Shown in pieces: positions 1-59,940 of a DNA stretch of 64,000 bases. The stretch lies in the NCBI GenBank assembly GCA_949318235.1, contig OX439132.1, positions 124,001 through 188,000 of the forward strand, written 5' to 3'. The first letter of the stretch is position 1, and each line of letters begins with the position of its first letter. The notes under the pieces were generated by a model, which made no database searches, was not told where the DNA came from, and saw only the letters and a list, made by a program, of their open reading frames with translations. Source of the stretch: Ecdyonurus torrentis. Its lineage: Eukaryota; Arthropoda; Insecta; Ephemeroptera; Heptageniidae. Made by a program: the position numbers and the translations under genes.

Positions 1-48455
<48,455 letters not shown>

Positions 48456-48456
48456 G

Positions 48457-48642
48457 TCACTGAGAAGGACTTCGAGCAGAGGTGACTAGTGGTTGACACA
48501 CAGATATAGAGGTACGGTAGGTAGGAAGTATGGTCGGCAAGTGAAGTAGTAAGTCACCCTCACTTAGGCTGAGCGGGGTGCGTGATCTCGCGTGCATCAG
48601 GGTATCCATGGCAACCGTGATCTTGTTTACTACTGTTACCAC
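48457..48642 (-). other. Open frame in the presumed rootletin 5' leader (possible uORF)
   Basis: A 61-codon open frame (in-frame ATGs at 48,642 and 48,609) ends at a TGA one base before the proposed rootletin ATG, in the arrangement TGACATG. It cannot be the rootletin N-terminus because its stop precedes the donor site. If transcription starts near 48,640 the frame would be an upstream ORF that could require re-initiation. It resembles no family I recognise. Confidence 0.3.
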
Positions 48643-48666
48643 GCCTTATAGCACTTCATCTACTGG

Positions 48667-48675
48667 TTATATAGG
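48667..48675 (-). promoter_or_regulatory. TATA-like box at the MITE end, candidate rootletin core promoter
   Basis: On the minus strand the sequence CTATATAAC lies about 30 bp before the first bases of the presumed leader. It is made by the terminal TATA of the MITE at 48,668-48,968. Spacing suits a start site near 48,640, but there is no direct evidence of transcription. Confidence 0.3.
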
Positions 48676-48968
48676 GAGTTTGCATACATGTTCAAGTCGA
48701 CGCCATGTTGGAGCACTCAATAACATGGGTGACATAGGAAAATAACTCATTTTGCCAGTTTAAAACCACTATGCAATATTTTTTAGAGCATTGATGTTGT
48801 AAATATGTTGAATTAGTACCTCAAGTATGTGAGAAAAATAAAATTAATAGATTTCCCAAAGAAGAATGCCTACAACAAAGTTTGTCCTATGCTGAGCAAT
48901 GTTATTCACTACTCCGGTATGGCCTCCAAGCGCACTAAATATGACGTCATCAGTATACACCCTATATA
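48668..48968 (-). mobile_element. TATAGGGTGT MITE next to the presumed rootletin start
   Basis: Full inverted copy: tatagggagtttgcatacat...gccatgttggagcactcaat...ggcctccaagcgcactaaat...atacaccctata. Its left end abuts the presumed rootletin leader. Confidence 0.9.
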
Positions 48969-49060
48969 GGAGGTTTGCCTCTATGTTTAAGTCGACGCCA
49001 CATTGAAGCACTAAATAACATGGGCGGCATAGGAAAATGACTTATTAACACTTTCTGCTA
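48964..49060 (-). mobile_element. TATAGGGTGT MITE, end fragment in tandem with the previous copy
   Basis: tataggaggtttgcctctat...gtcgacgccacattgaa...gggcggcatagg; shares its TATA with the neighbour. Confidence 0.8.
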
Positions 49061-49168
49061 TATTGCATAGCAATTACGTTTCATATTAAAGTTTTTTGTT
49101 GTGTAGTTGAACACAATATAATTATTTACTATTGTGCATCGTATGGCATAATATTATCAATACTTATC

Positions 49169-49345
<177 letters not shown>

Positions 49346-49934
49346 TTACGTAGAACACATGGTAGACAATGTGAGCACGTGACTTTGATGATAATACTCA
49401 GAGAGCACGTGTGTAAGATAAGGTCACGTGTCACTACAGGTGAGCAAGCAAGCAGACAGACACTGATAAGCTATCACCATGCAGGCAGGCAGGCAGGTAG
49501 GTAGGCCAGACGTGTGCGCAGCAAGCAGTCACGTGTGCACTGATGACGTCACTGACCGCACAACAACGTCTTTGCTTACATTACATTTATTTTCTTTGCA
49601 ATATATAATCATTCATTGCTATATACTTACTCATCTATTCATTTATTTGTTCGTTTGTTCGTTCTTTCACACATGTATTTCTTTATTTATTGATTTGTTC
49701 CTTGATTCAATATATTCATTGATTGATTATAGATTTAAAATTCTGCGATTCAGGTTGCCGTGATTTGGTCCGGTGATTTGGTTCACAATTAAAGTGATAT
49801 TTGCCGCCTAACTCTGACTCACTCAGCCAGACACAAACCAGTACTGTTCAGTACTGCAGTTAGGCAGTAAAAATGACTGGAAAATTGGACTAAGTGGTCA
49901 AGTATTTATCTCACAATGTAGCAACAAAACTGAC

Positions 49935-50150
49935 AAACTTTATGATGACGTTTCAAAGTTAACAGTAACAGCTACCTATGTTACCTATGTTAACAGTAAC
50001 AGCTACCTATGATAACATTTTCACAACCCGTGACCATCAGATGAGAGAGAAATTTTTAAATTAACATGGGCTCTTATGGGACTAAACATGGGCTCTAATA
50101 GGGCTAATAATTTGAAAAATCATAATTTAAAATTTAGCATGGTGGCCCAA
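49935..50150. repeat. Dispersed repeat, copy 2 of the 7.5-kb block
   Basis: acagtaacagctacctatga, gtgaccatcagatgagagag, tgggctcttatgggacta, with a small internal duplication. Confidence 0.85.
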
Positions 50151-50641
50151 CATTTTTTTTTTTTTTTTTTTTTACATTTTTAAAGATATATCTTTTTCTA
50201 AAGTATCACTGGGGGAAATTTCTTTCTTTCTTTTTTTTTCTTTTTTTTTTTTTTCTTTTTTTGTACAGTTGTTTAGTAAAATTGGGCAGTAGCTGATTTC
50301 CCACATTAGTATGACTTAAAAATATGTTGCAAGTCACCCCAGTAAGTTAAAAAAAACAGTGTTGTTCATAACCACAATCTGTTTTCTTGCAACAAACAAT
50401 GCGCATTACATTTGATTAACCAAAGTTGATCGTCACTTTAGTATATAGCAGAAAACAGACAAGGTTTAGGAACGGCACTATTGAGAGAGCAATAAAAATG
50501 TTTTGATAATCGTGCTTCAAAATATAAAAGCAGAACAATCAATACCACATCAAGTATACACAACTGAAACTTTGAACTTCACGTCTCAAAATACTTTGCC
50601 AACAAAAATGTTACAGACACAAGAAAAAATCAATGCTTATA

Positions 50642-50968
<327 letters not shown>

Positions 50969-51296
50969 TTTACTTTAAATTTTTTAGTTTATTAAAAAAA
51001 AATTTAAATACATACATATATATATACATAACACATAATACATACATACATACATACATATATATATATATGTATATAATAAATTATTTATACATAAAAT
51101 TGTTCTTTAAATTAATACGTAATGATGTTTTACAAAATTAAGTTTTAATATATTAAAAAATTTAAATTTTACTAAATTAAAATCCTACAACAACTGTAAA
51201 ATTATTTAATTAATATTGGAAGCAGGCGACAAGATCCAAGGGAGGATCTTGTCAAGACGAACAATGTACCCAAATGTCACGTAGAATTAAACACAA

Positions 51297-51510
51297 AAAA
51301 GTAACTTATTTAAGATAATCACTTTTAAGTTATTATGAGTAGCTAAAACAATGCATTTTAGCAAAAGTTATTAACAATAGCTAATTGAACTAAAAGTAGC
51401 TTAAATAAACGTTAAACAACTTCAAACAATTCAAATTAGCTATTGTCAATATAACTTGCTAAAATGCATTATTTTAGCTACTCATAATAACTTAAAAGTC
51501 AATAACTTAT
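51297..51510. mobile_element. Palindromic MITE, ~214 bp
   Basis: Arms gtaacttatttaag...ttttaagttattatgagtag...aatgcattttagca and the inverse. Confidence 0.82.
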
Positions 51511-51853
51511 ATAAGTTTAAATTCAAATTCAAAATATCTTTATTTCCACTCTCCTACAATCAAACATAATAAATTACATTTGTATTATATAGGTTTTACA
51601 TGGAATTGTCAGTCATAACTTGAATAATGGCAGAGCGAGGTAACTTATGTTGCGTTTATATCATTATAGCATAATTTTGAACATAGATAATTCTGCTGTA
51701 CAACATAACAGTTATGCTATGTAACATTGTACAACACAAACTATGCTGTATTGAACAATTTGTGCTGAAAATGAACTGCATAATTATTACGTAGTTATTT
51801 TTGTACGTGCTATTGCTTTTTTTTTTCTAAATCTCTGATGATACTTTACATAT

Positions 51854-52138
51854 AAGATAAACTGTATGCCGTCATACTGGAGTAGAAAACATTGCTCAGC
51901 ATAGGACAAACCTACTTCTTGACTATTTTCTATGCAAAATTAGCAATTTTGTGGTCATTATTATTTTTCTCACGTATAACTTGAGGTACTAATTCAACCT
52001 GTTAACAACATCAATGCTCTCAAAAATATTACAAAGTATTTTTAAACTGGTAAAATGTGACATTTTTCTATACCGGCCAATGTTATTTAGTACTCACTTA
52101 TGACGTCGACTTTAACATGTATGAAACCACCCTATATA
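51854..52138 (+). mobile_element. TATAGGGTGT MITE, full, diverged left end
   Basis: gccgtcatactggagtagaa...aacattgctcagcatagg...gacgtcgactttaacatgta...ccaccctata. Preceded at 51,640-51,810 by a copy of the CATAATTATTATG repeat. Confidence 0.85.
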
Positions 52139-52229
52139 TGTACCAACACTGCACTGAGGTATACTAGATATATATAGAGACTGCTATATATTTCACTGAT
52201 ATTACGTTACTTAATATATAGATTACTTA

Positions 52230-52830
52230 TGGAACCATACAGGTGCACTGAACTACTTCGTCACTTTACTATCAATACAGGCACTCTATAGATACACTTA
52301 GATACTATAAGATATAGTCCCTGACTTTACTATAGGTACACCGAGGTACACCGAGGTACTAGATCTAGCCACTGCTATGTCCCACACTGAACTACTATAC
52401 GTCACTTTACTATCAATACAGGCACTCTATAGATACACTTAGATACTATAAGATATAGTCCCTGACTTTACTATAGGTACACCGAGGTACACCGAGGTAC
52501 TAGATCTAGCCACTGCTATGTCCCACACTGAACTACTACGTCACTTTACTATCAATACAGGCACTCTATAGATACACTTAGATACTATAAGATATAGTCC
52601 CTGACTTTACTATAGGTACACCGAGGTACACCGAGGTACTAGATCTAGCCACTGCTATGTCCCACACTGAACTACTATACGTCACTTTACTATCAATACA
52701 GGCACTCTATAGATACACTTAGATACTATAAGATATAGTCCCTGACTTTACTATAGGTACACCGAGGTACACCGAGGTACTAGATCTAGTCACTGCTATG
52801 TCCCACACTGAACTACTACGTCACTTCAAC
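52230..52830. repeat. 139-141-bp tandem repeat, ~4.5 copies
   Basis: actgctatgtcccacactga begins at 52,371, 52,512, 52,651 and 52,792. Each unit contains ggtacaccgaggtacaccga. Confidence 0.95.
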
Positions 52831-52918
52831 ACCCGTCTTCTTATTGTCAATTTTAACAATAAACACAAATAACAATAACATACTGCATTGATTTTGTTGT
52901 CAACTGCACTGATTAATG

Positions 52919-53018
<100 letters not shown>

Positions 53019-53659
53019 CACTTTTTGTGAAGTTTTTTTCGTTTTTATTATAGATCGTTCTATAAACTACACACAAATATTGAGCAGCTTCGAAAATGTT
53101 GCTTTGTTAAAAACATCTGATCAAGACGTCATTACCTGTTTACTACGTTTATACATATGGTCGATCATTGTTATTTCTTCTTTTAGAACTTTGAACTTGA
53201 TAACAAAGAACCAAACTTAACAACAACAACAATAACAACAACAAAAGTTGCAGTCTCAATATTCGACTCAGTTTTATCTGCTCAATAAGAAGATGAACCA
53301 ATGAACGTATCTTATTTTATTGGTCAGCCAATCACTGATATTGAGATTTACTTTACTTTACAGAACAACCTGATGTTTGCTGGACAACTATTTGTCATCG
53401 CTGACATGTGTTTTATTACAGGGTTATATTTATATATATATGTAAAACTTGTTTTTACTGTATGACATTTTCTTATATTGGCAACTTAATTAAAATATCA
53501 AGAATAGAGGAGGCGTGGTCGGCACGTGTCGGCACGTGTCGTGTCATGTTGTGCAAGGTCGGAGGAACAACCAAATTATAAAAACATTTCAACAAAATCA
53601 ATCAATCAAATACAATCATTTAAATTGTTGATTTGTGGTTCTGTATTGGTGACTTCTTC

Positions 53660-53967
53660 TATAGGGTGTCTGCATTTCATGTCAAAGTCAACGCCATAAT
53701 GGATCACTCATAAACATGGGTGGTATAGGAAAATAACATATTTGCCAGTATAAAAATAGTAAGCAATATTTTTGAGAGCATTGATGTTGTAAATATGTTG
53801 AATTAGTATCTCAAGTATGTGAGAAAAATATTAATAAGAAAAAATAAACCAATTTCTCATAGAAAATTGTCAAAAACAAATTTTGTCCTATGCTGAGCAA
53901 TGTTATTCACTACTCCAGTATGGCGTCAAGCGCATAAAATATGACGTCATGTGGATACACCCTATAT
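53660..53967 (-). mobile_element. TATAGGGTGT MITE, full copy
   Basis: atagggtgtctgcatttcat...aacgccataatggatcactc...atgacgtcatgtggataca...ccctata. Confidence 0.92.
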
Positions 53968-54117
53968 AGCATAGATAAACATTTTCATTCTCTCTCTTTC
54001 TCTCTCTCTCTCTCTCCCCACATCGCGTGCAAGTTAGAACCGGAAGTAAGTTAATGTAAAGTTTAATGTAGATAAAAATCTTTAAGAAATAAAAGAATCA
54101 TTTTGTGAAACTAAGTT

Positions 54118-54118
<1 letters not shown>

Positions 54119-54211
<93 letters not shown>

Positions 54212-54226
54212 AGAGAGAGAGAGAGA
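54119..54226. repeat. (GA)n microsatellite
   Basis: One GATTGA interruption near its right end. Confidence 0.98.
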
Positions 54227-54257
54227 TAATACCATACATGCAAGCGGACAAGGTGGA

Positions 54258-54543
54258 GAGTATTTACAAATGACTTCATATTTAATGCGCTGTGACGCCA
54301 TATTGAATCAACAAATAACATTGCTCAGCATAGGACAAACTTTGTTTTTCTTTGAGAAATCAGTTTATTTTTTTATTTTTCTCACTGCATACTTGAAATT
54401 GTAGCTATTAACAAAATCAATGCTCTCAAAAATATTGCTTAGTATTTTTAAACTGACAAAATTAGTTATTTTCCTATGTTACCCATGTTATTGAGTGATC
54501 CAACATGGCGTCGACTTTAACATGCATGCATACACCCTATATA
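54258..54543 (+). mobile_element. TATAGGGTGT MITE, full copy with decayed left tip
   Basis: aaatgacttcatatttaatg...aacattgctcagcatagg...catggcgtcgactttaacat...acaccctata. Followed at 54,687-54,855 by inverted copy 3 of the 7.5-kb dispersed repeat. Confidence 0.87.
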
Positions 54544-55000
54544 TACTCAGAAAACACGGCAGTACAAAGTCAAAGGTCACTCAAAATATTAATAATATCT
54601 TAGAATGGGGTGACGTTTGAAATAAAAATGAAGTCACATATATTTCCCTATCCTCATATACATATATATATATATACATATAGTACGTATAGTCACCATG
54701 CTACATTTTAATTTATGATTTTTTAAAGTTTAAGTTCCATCAGAGCCCATGTTAATTTCAATAATCATTTTCTCTCTTATCTAATGGTGAAAAATGTGAT
54801 CATAGTTAGCTGTTACTGTTAACTTTCAAATGTCATCTTCAGGTTTGTACTTTGAGATACCAGCCATCTGAGCACTTAAAAGCAAAATTAATATCAATTC
54901 AGCGTACGTACGAATATTTTATTTCAGATTTGAGGTGACATTTTTTTATTGATATCAATTTCCGTCTTCATGAGTCATAGTATGAAATGTGTGCTTCTGT

Positions 55001-55501
55001 TTACTCAAAATGCGGAAAAGGAAGTGCCGGAAGAGGAAACCACGTGACGGTAAAAGTAGGAGGTAGCTCAGGCCTAGCTTGCTGCTGGCACCAACTTTTC
55101 TCCCACTTTTAAGCCATAGACCACATAAAACAACATATGCTTTGTAATGAATAAACACGAAATGGGATCTTCAAAACTGTAAACAATTTTTACAAAAAGG
55201 TTAATATAGCCCCACGAGAGAGCGTAAAAAAACTGTAAAGTATGCAATTTGCGTGAAAATTCATGTTTATGACGTCAGAAACATGCAAAAATTAGTATGA
55301 AAATGTTGTGCGGGTTGCATAAATCGCATTTTCTGATCACTGCTACGGGGCTACTGCTGGGTTTAGAGACAAACTAATGTTATTTATGTACATCCCATCA
55401 AGTGTTGTGTGATATAAATGCTTATGTTTTTCTCTGGTCTATTCCTTTACCGTCACGTGGTTTCCTTTTCCGGCACTTCCTTTTCCGTTTTTTTAGAGTA
55501 A
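55001..55501. mobile_element. Inverted-repeat element, ~500 bp
   Basis: Arms of ~50 bp, ttactcaaaatgcggaaaag...accacgtgacggtaa and the inverse. Its interior (55,078-55,335) recurs inverted at 63,060-63,295. Confidence 0.83.
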
Positions 55502-55579
55502 GTTGGGGAAGCTAACTTTAAGTTTCCATGAAGCTTCACCACGAGAACACAAGTTTACTATATAACAATATTGTATAGT

Positions 55580-55671
<92 letters not shown>
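55580..55671. repeat. (CT)n microsatellite
   Basis: One CTAT interruption. Confidence 0.98.
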
Positions 55672-55677
<6 letters not shown>

Positions 55678-55720
55678 AATATATTTTTCCTTGTTGTTGT
55701 TTCTTGGTATATAAGCGATG

Positions 55721-56025
55721 TATAGGGTGTATGCATTTATGTTAAAGTCGACGCCATGTTGGATCACTCTATAACATGGGAGACATAGGAAAATAGCTCA
55801 TTTTGCCAGTTTAAAAACATTATGCAATATTTTTGAGAGCATTATTGTTGTAAATATGTCGAATTAGTATCTCAAGTATGTGAGAAAAATAACATTAACA
55901 AAAAAATTAATATATTTCCCGAATAAATTTGCCTAAAACCAAGTTTGTCCTATGCTGAGCAATGTTATTCACTACTCCAGTATGGCCTCCAAGCGCAATA
56001 AATATGACGTCATACACGCTATATA
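55721..56025 (-). mobile_element. TATAGGGTGT MITE, full copy
   Basis: tatagggtgtatgcatttat...gccatgttggatcactctat...ggcctccaagcgcaataaat...cgctata. Confidence 0.92.
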
Positions 56026-56289
56026 CGAGTACAATACTATGCACATCAATAGCATACAAAATCAGACTACAATAAATCTGAGATATTGAGCGACTGCAAG
56101 TTAGAGCGTGCTCGGTGCCCGGCACAGCGGCGGGGAGGCACGGTAATTAGGCCACCAGTTAATTAGGTGGGAAGTTAGTTGATATGTGACCGAGCCACTT
56201 CAAGTAACCACGCTCTTAATTACTGAAATCTATCGCAACATTTAATTAGCCTTTTTAAATACAGTAAAAATTTTAAAGTCATTCTCGTA

Positions 56290-56790
56290 AAACTTACATT
56301 GTACAAAATGTTCAGTTACATAGATGTAACTCTTCAGTACAAACCAGTAACTTGCTTGATAACTTACATTGTACAAAATGTTCAGTTACATAGATGTAAC
56401 TCTTCAGTACAAACCAGTAACTTGATTGATAACTTACATTGTACAAATTGTTCAGTTACATAGATGTAACTCTTCAGTACAAACCAGTAACTTGATTGAT
56501 AACTTACATTGTACAAAATGTTCAGTTACATAGATGTAACTCTTCAGTACAAACCAATAACTTGCTTGATAACTTACATTGTACAAAATGTTCAGTTACA
56601 TAGATGTAACTCTTCAGTACAAACCAGTAACTTGATTGATAACTTACATTGTACAAAATGTTCAGTTACATAGATGTAACTCTTCAGTACAAACCAATAA
56701 CTTGCTTGATAACTTACATTGTACAAAATGTTCAGTTACATAGATGTAACTCTTCAGTACAAACCAATAGACAAAATTTTAAACAGTAAC
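56290..56790. repeat. 70-bp minisatellite, ~7 copies
   Basis: Unit aacttacattgtacaaaatg...cagtaacttgattgat, very homogeneous. Confidence 0.96.
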
Positions 56791-56956
56791 TTGTTAGTAT
56801 AAACGTTATTTCTTCAGTGCTAAATAGTTAGCTCTGCACATCTTAACAAACTTTGTATATATCTAACATATTTATTGTCACAAAGGCGAAATAGTGACTA
56901 CCCCATTTATTTAAATAAACAAATAAATAAATAAAAAAATACAAAACCAAGTAATA

Positions 56957-57383
<427 letters not shown>

Positions 57384-57570
57384 CAAAATAAATAAATAAA
57401 AAGTAACATTTTAAATACTTTTTTCCTGCTTAATTTTATCATAAAGTGATAAATATAAAAAATATAATTTTGTCAGTTTAATTATGTTTGTTGACTTTAT
57501 CATGTTTTGAGCTCCACTTCACTTCATGTGTACACTGCAAAAACTACGCACTAGTGTCTATTAAACTTAC

Positions 57571-57846
57571 TGTAGGGTGTATACATTGATGTTAAAGTCG
57601 ACGCCATGTTGGATCACTCAATAACATGGGCAACATAGGAAAGCCACATATTTTGTCAGTTTAAAAATACTGAGCCATGTGGGAGCATTGATGATGTTGA
57701 TAATTTCAAGTTTGCTTTGAGAAATATAATAAAATTAACTGCAACCATTTGCCAGAGATATGGCAAAGTTTGCCCTATGCTTGCAATGTTATTTTATGCT
57801 ACAATATGGCGTCCAACCATCAATATGATGTCCTGCACATAGAACC
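57571..57846 (-). mobile_element. TATAGGGTGT MITE, full, diverged
   Basis: tgtagggtgtatacattgat...gccatgttggatcactcaat...aatatggcgtccaacc...agaacctaca. Directly abuts the next copy. Confidence 0.82.
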
Positions 57847-58110
57847 TACACTTTGACTGCGCTTGGCTGCCATATTGAAGCAATAAATAACATTGCTCAG
57901 CATAGGACAAACTTTGCTATTTCTTTGGTAAATCAGTTAATTTTATTATTTTTCTTACATACTTGAAATTCAAGGTACTAACAACATCAATGCTCTCAAA
58001 ATATTGCTAGTATTTTTAAGTGACAAAATGTGTCAGTTTCCCTATACTGTCCATGTTATTAAGTGATCCAACATGGCGTCGACTTTATCATGACTGCAGA
58101 CCCCCTATGT
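57847..58110 (+). mobile_element. TATAGGGTGT MITE, full, diverged left end
   Basis: gcgcttggctgccatattga...aacattgctcagcatagg...catggcgtcgactttatcat...ccccctat; head-to-head with the previous copy. Confidence 0.82.
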
Positions 58111-58151
58111 AAAGTTCTAATTAGAGAGAAGACAAGTCGCAGGTACTGCAA

Positions 58152-58275
58152 GAAGTTGCAATGTGGAGATATAAATATTGATGTACAAATACAGACAGAG
58201 GTCAGTCTGGTGTGAACCGGCTAACTGACTGCTTGCTTGACCCCAGGTCAACAATGCACTGTCACAACAATACAA
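58152..58275. repeat. Dispersed repeat, copy 2 (inverse of 43.8 kb)
   Basis: aaatattgatgtacaaatac...gtcagtctggtgtgaacc...caacaatgcactgtcac. Confidence 0.88.
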
Positions 58276-58319
58276 CACATATCACGTCTTTGATAACACA
58301 CATATGTACTATAGCATGG

Positions 58320-58627
58320 TATAGGGTGTCTGCATTCATGTTAAAGTCGACGCCATGTTGGATAACTCAATAACAAGGGTGGCATAGGAAAATAACTCAT
58401 TTTGCCAGTTTAAAAACACTATGTAATATTTTTGAGAGCATTGATGTTGTAAATATGTTCAATTAGTATCTCAAGTATGTGAGAAAAATAACATGAACCA
58501 AAATTTATCCCATTTCCCAAAGAAAATTGCCTCAAATGTCGTTTGTCCTATGCTGAGCAATGTTATTCAGTACTCCAGTATGGCCTCCAAGCGCAATAAA
58601 TATGACGTCATCCGCATACACCCTATA
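58320..58627 (-). mobile_element. TATAGGGTGT MITE, full copy, plus a tandem end fragment
   Basis: tatagggtgtctgcattcat...ggcctccaagcgcaataaat...atgacgtcatccgcataca...ccctata. A second end (tatagggtgtctgcatgtca) starts within its last bases and runs to about 58,700, followed by a CATAATTATTATG repeat (58,690-58,875). Confidence 0.92.
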
Positions 58628-58879
58628 GGGTGTCTGCATGTCATAGTTAAGGAGACCTCACATGTGAGTATTAAATAACATGGACTACATGTCAGGTACA
58701 AAATAACTACATAATTATTATGCTACCTTATTTCAGCACAATTTGATCAATACAGCATAATCTATGTTATACTACATAATAACTTTGTTATATAGCATAA
58801 CTATTATGTTGTATAGCATAATTATTTATGATGTTGTAATGACATAAATACAGTTGCATAAATTACGTCATTTATTCTT

Positions 58880-59499
58880 TCCATGTTCAGCTTATTGCAG
58901 CTACGTAAATACTTTAACATTTTCAAAGTGATTGATTGATCGATCGATTGATAGGCTGCTTATTGATTCATTGATTAACTGATTGATAAACTTATCTGAA
59001 TCCATAAATCCAGAATTTGCATACACAATTTTATTCGTAACTGTGTTATCTGGAACAAAACCGGGATCAATCAAATCGCGATAAAAAACAAGAAATATCG
59101 GGATCATAAAATTAACAACAGTAACTTTCCGGGAGGGAACTATATTAATCAGCTCGATCGAATCTACTTTCTCAATTTGTTGAATTCTTGTGATTCGAAT
59201 CTAAAAAAAAGATGAAAAGGGTTCGGATTTATTATTCGGATGATAATTTGGATTCAACTTCGCATAACATAAATTATTTTTTTCTGATTTTAAACATCGG
59301 ATATTTTTGACAGCACTATATAGTATACTGCATGCCTAATAATAATAGTGTGGTAAGAAATTGAGTAGACATTAGTTATGTTAGTGTAGCTATGTGTGAC
59401 GTCACGGCTGATATCACAGTGCAAAGTCCACTGTGATACAGGCCCACACACCACAGCACAGTATAGCACAGCACAGTACAGCACAGTATAGCAGCAAAC
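58880..59499. other. Intergenic region upstream of the ATP-grasp-like gene
   Basis: Short ATTGATTGATCGATCG-type runs near 58,930. A TATA-like actatatagtata lies near 59,315 and a gcacagtata tandem just before the ATG (59,455-59,495). No firm promoter call. Confidence 0.35.
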
Positions 59500-59668
59500 A
59501 TGCCGACGTACAGTCGAGAGACGCTGGCATGGGCCTCGCACCAAGACCCTCAGTCTAAATATCTGGCCAGTCAAACATCAAGCTGTAGTAGTGACTGTTC
59601 TAGACCTTCATGTAGCAGCGACTCAGGCAGTTCTAGGCCTTCATCACCGGATATAGCTTTGTACCAAG
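59500..59668 (+). CDS. ATP-grasp-like gene exon 1
   Basis: Starts MPTYSRETLAWASHQ; Ser-rich tail CSSDSGSSRPSSPDIALYQ. Donor gtaagt, ends with one base of a Glu codon. The first ATG of the open frame; no upstream in-frame extension was preferred. Confidence 0.75.
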
Positions 59669-59712
59669 GTAAGTCAGCCATCTTAGTGATCATTTATTGT
59701 ACACATTATTAT

Positions 59713-59755
<43 letters not shown>

Positions 59756-59881
59756 GGGGGTTGTATTAAATACACATAACTCAATAACATGGACCACATA
59801 CGCAAAAAACACGTAGGAATTGTTATGTAGTACAATCACTGTACAATATAGCCTACATTATGTTGCTACATTGAACACTTG

Positions 59882-59940
<59 letters not shown>

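Noticed and set aside
55001..55501. Inverted-repeat element as a possible LTR or DNA transposon with coding capacity
   Set aside because: No open frame of note between the arms; only a non-autonomous element is supported.
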